64,000 nt of DNA from Ixodes scapularis (taxonomy: Eukaryota > Arthropoda > Arachnida > Ixodida > Ixodidae), in contig NW_024609839.1 in the NCBI RefSeq assembly GCF_016920785.2, positions 6,102,196-6,166,195 on the forward strand. The letters run 5' to 3'. Position 1 is the first letter of the stretch, and every line of letters starts with the position of its first letter. Under the pieces are notes generated by a model, which was not told the DNA's origin, made no database searches, and saw nothing but the letters and a program-made list of their open reading frames with translations. The position numbers and the translations under genes are program-made. Positions 62,885 to 64,000 of this stretch are shown piece after piece.

Positions 62885-62957
62885 ACGCGCGTCGCCGAAC
62901 GGTTACAGTGCTTGGCTTTCGGGCGAATCGGCCCGAGGTTCGATTCCTGGGAGTGGA
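62885..62957 (+). tRNA. tRNA-like sequence (SINE head or tRNA pseudogene)
   Basis: A near-consensus B box AGGTTCGATTCCT and a degenerate A box GTCGCCGAACGGTTA are spaced as in a tRNA. The acceptor ends do not pair well and the anticodon arm (CTTGGCTTTCGGGCGAA) is poorly complementary, so this is a tRNA-derived relic rather than a working gene. Confidence 0.5.
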
Positions 62958-62989
62958 CGCTTCTTTTATTTATTCTTTCAGTGAAGCGT

Positions 62990-63250
62990 TTTCGTTAGCT
63001 CGAGAACCTTGTCGTCTGATCGAGTTCCGAATGTTCTACGCCCGGAACATTCTACGCCGAATGTTCCAGAAGCTCACGCGTGTACATAAGGAGCTCCGCG
63101 TGGCGAGCCGGAGTCCGTCTCGCTCCAGCGTTCGATCCTGCTGTTTCGCCGCCATGGACGCCTGCGACGCTAGCCTCTTTCTTAAGTTCGCCCCATTAAA
63201 CGTTTAGTTTGCTTCAGTTTTCATAGCCTCATCAATTGTCATTCGTGACA
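62990..63250 (+). repeat. Candidate LTR with heat-shock promoter
   Basis: Heat-shock element cluster, then GC-rich sequence, then ATTAAA (63196) and an end at TTCGTGACA followed by ATATATATGGCGACGAGATG. TTGGCGACGAG-like sequence just after a CA end is common downstream of invertebrate gypsy LTRs. No coding region follows to the window edge and the left boundary is unknown. Confidence 0.4.
63029..63072 (+). promoter_or_regulatory. Cluster of heat-shock elements
   Basis: GAATGTTC, GAACATTC and GAATGTTCCAGAAG follow one another. The last is a canonical three-unit heat-shock element (GAAnnTTCnnGAA at 63059-63071). Seven GAA/TTC units occur within 43 bases. Confidence 0.75.
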
Positions 63251-64000
63251 ATATATATGGCGACGAGATGTCAATTCCATGATTTTATGCAGTGTACCTA
63301 ATACTTTTTTTTAGGTGTAAGAGCGCAACTACGACTCGGCGTTTGATACTGCGACACGCAATCATGAGTATTTTAGGCGACCTATCACACTTCGTGAAAA
63401 CCTTTCAGCTCGGGTAAAATATATGAGACCGAGGAAAACAAATGGACGTTGCGTCGTATAAATCCGACATTTTGTATGTCATCGAGGTTTTACATTACTG
63501 TTGCTTCGAAATTAAAGAAAGCAACCTCTTTGGTACATGAAAGTAAAAGTGGATGAACGTAAAAAAAAAAAGCTTTATAGTTACAATTGTTCCACGGCGA
63601 AAATGGCGCCTATTACCAAAACAGGGCGGGAAATAAATCCTTAATTCAGCGGTTGAAACCGGTTCGAACCGTTATTTTTGCTCCACGGATCTGGACCGAA
63701 AGCGGTGAACCCGAACCGATAAGAATTTCGATTGGACACTCTGGTTTTGTCTGTACAGTCGAGTGTACAGTCCATTAAGCTCATGCTACCGAAGATCCGT
63801 TGTCCGTCTGAAGAAGTTCGCACATCGTGCATTTAAACCCCGAGCATATGAGACGCGGCATATTAGCATTCCGAGCAGCCCTTCACAGACCAGCAAGGCG
63901 ATAATAATGGACGCAGGCGACACGTGGCCCATCCCCACTGTTTTAGTTCCAGCGTCCGCCTGGTGGTCTCGCACACGTCGCTGGAGAGCGCTAGGGAGCC
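63251..64000. other. Stretch without recognised gene
   Basis: GGTTCGAACCG-type words near 63660-63720 resemble the GGTTCAGTTCC arrays of the long dispersed repeat. Short frames only. Confidence 0.4.

Overview
This window looks like intergenic, repeat-saturated DNA from a large arthropod genome, most likely a hard tick or a related chelicerate. The evidence is a eukaryotic tRNA-Ser(AGA) gene, spliced transposase exons with GT-AG introns, several families of LINEs and Ty3/gypsy elements, and dozens of small DNA transposons. The tick assignment is inference from the overall style of the repeats; no host gene was found that fixes the taxon. No intact host protein-coding gene could be supported. 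The only complete functional-looking gene is the tRNA. Layout, left to right. 1-1.7 kb: decayed gypsy-type gag-protease-RT on the minus strand. 3.8-8.3 kb: a nearly intact compact Ty3/gypsy element with 146-bp LTRs, a 5-bp target duplication and a gag-pol split by a retroposon 3' end. 8.7-10.2 kb: minus-strand LINE. 10.9-12.9 kb: a miniature transposon end running into a 24-bp satellite, itself split by a second LINE. 13.4-14.0 kb: solo LTR with target duplication. 14.0-14.5 kb: a tandem array of roughly 70-bp units. 17.7-18.6 kb: hAT-like element. 18.6-20.1 kb: plus-strand LINE with a (CCAT)n tail. 24.0-28.4 kb: decayed P-element/THAP9-like transposase gene on the minus strand with a THAP zinc finger split over two exons and a set of tandemly duplicated in-phase exons. 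29.2 kb: tRNA-Ser(AGA). 29.7-30.2 kb: SGNH-hydrolase-like relic, probably from a LINE. 31.8-36.1 kb: a long dispersed repeat interrupted by two DNA transposons. 37.6-41.1 kb: a near-perfect 46-bp-arm foldback, a 1.8-kb inverted repeat and three miniature transposons. 42.8-44.3 kb: gypsy protease relic and a GTAAC-rich DNA transposon. 45-56 kb: many miniature transposons and a Polinton/Maverick-like integrase fragment. 56.3-60.4 kb: one LINE split twice, once by an element containing a satellite that itself hosts a further transposon. 60.5-61.7 kb: an inverted second copy of the 33-36 kb repeat. 63.0-63.3 kb: an LTR-like promoter with a canonical heat-shock element. Two features tie the window together. 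First, nested insertions let relative ages be read directly. Second, one miniature transposon family (10.9, 33.8 and 51.4 kb) has conserved ends but a different core in each copy, and each core is built from a short palindrome repeated in tandem. This suggests that transposon termini are seeding satellites. That family and the tandem phase-1 exons of the P-like transposase are the two observations I rank highest.
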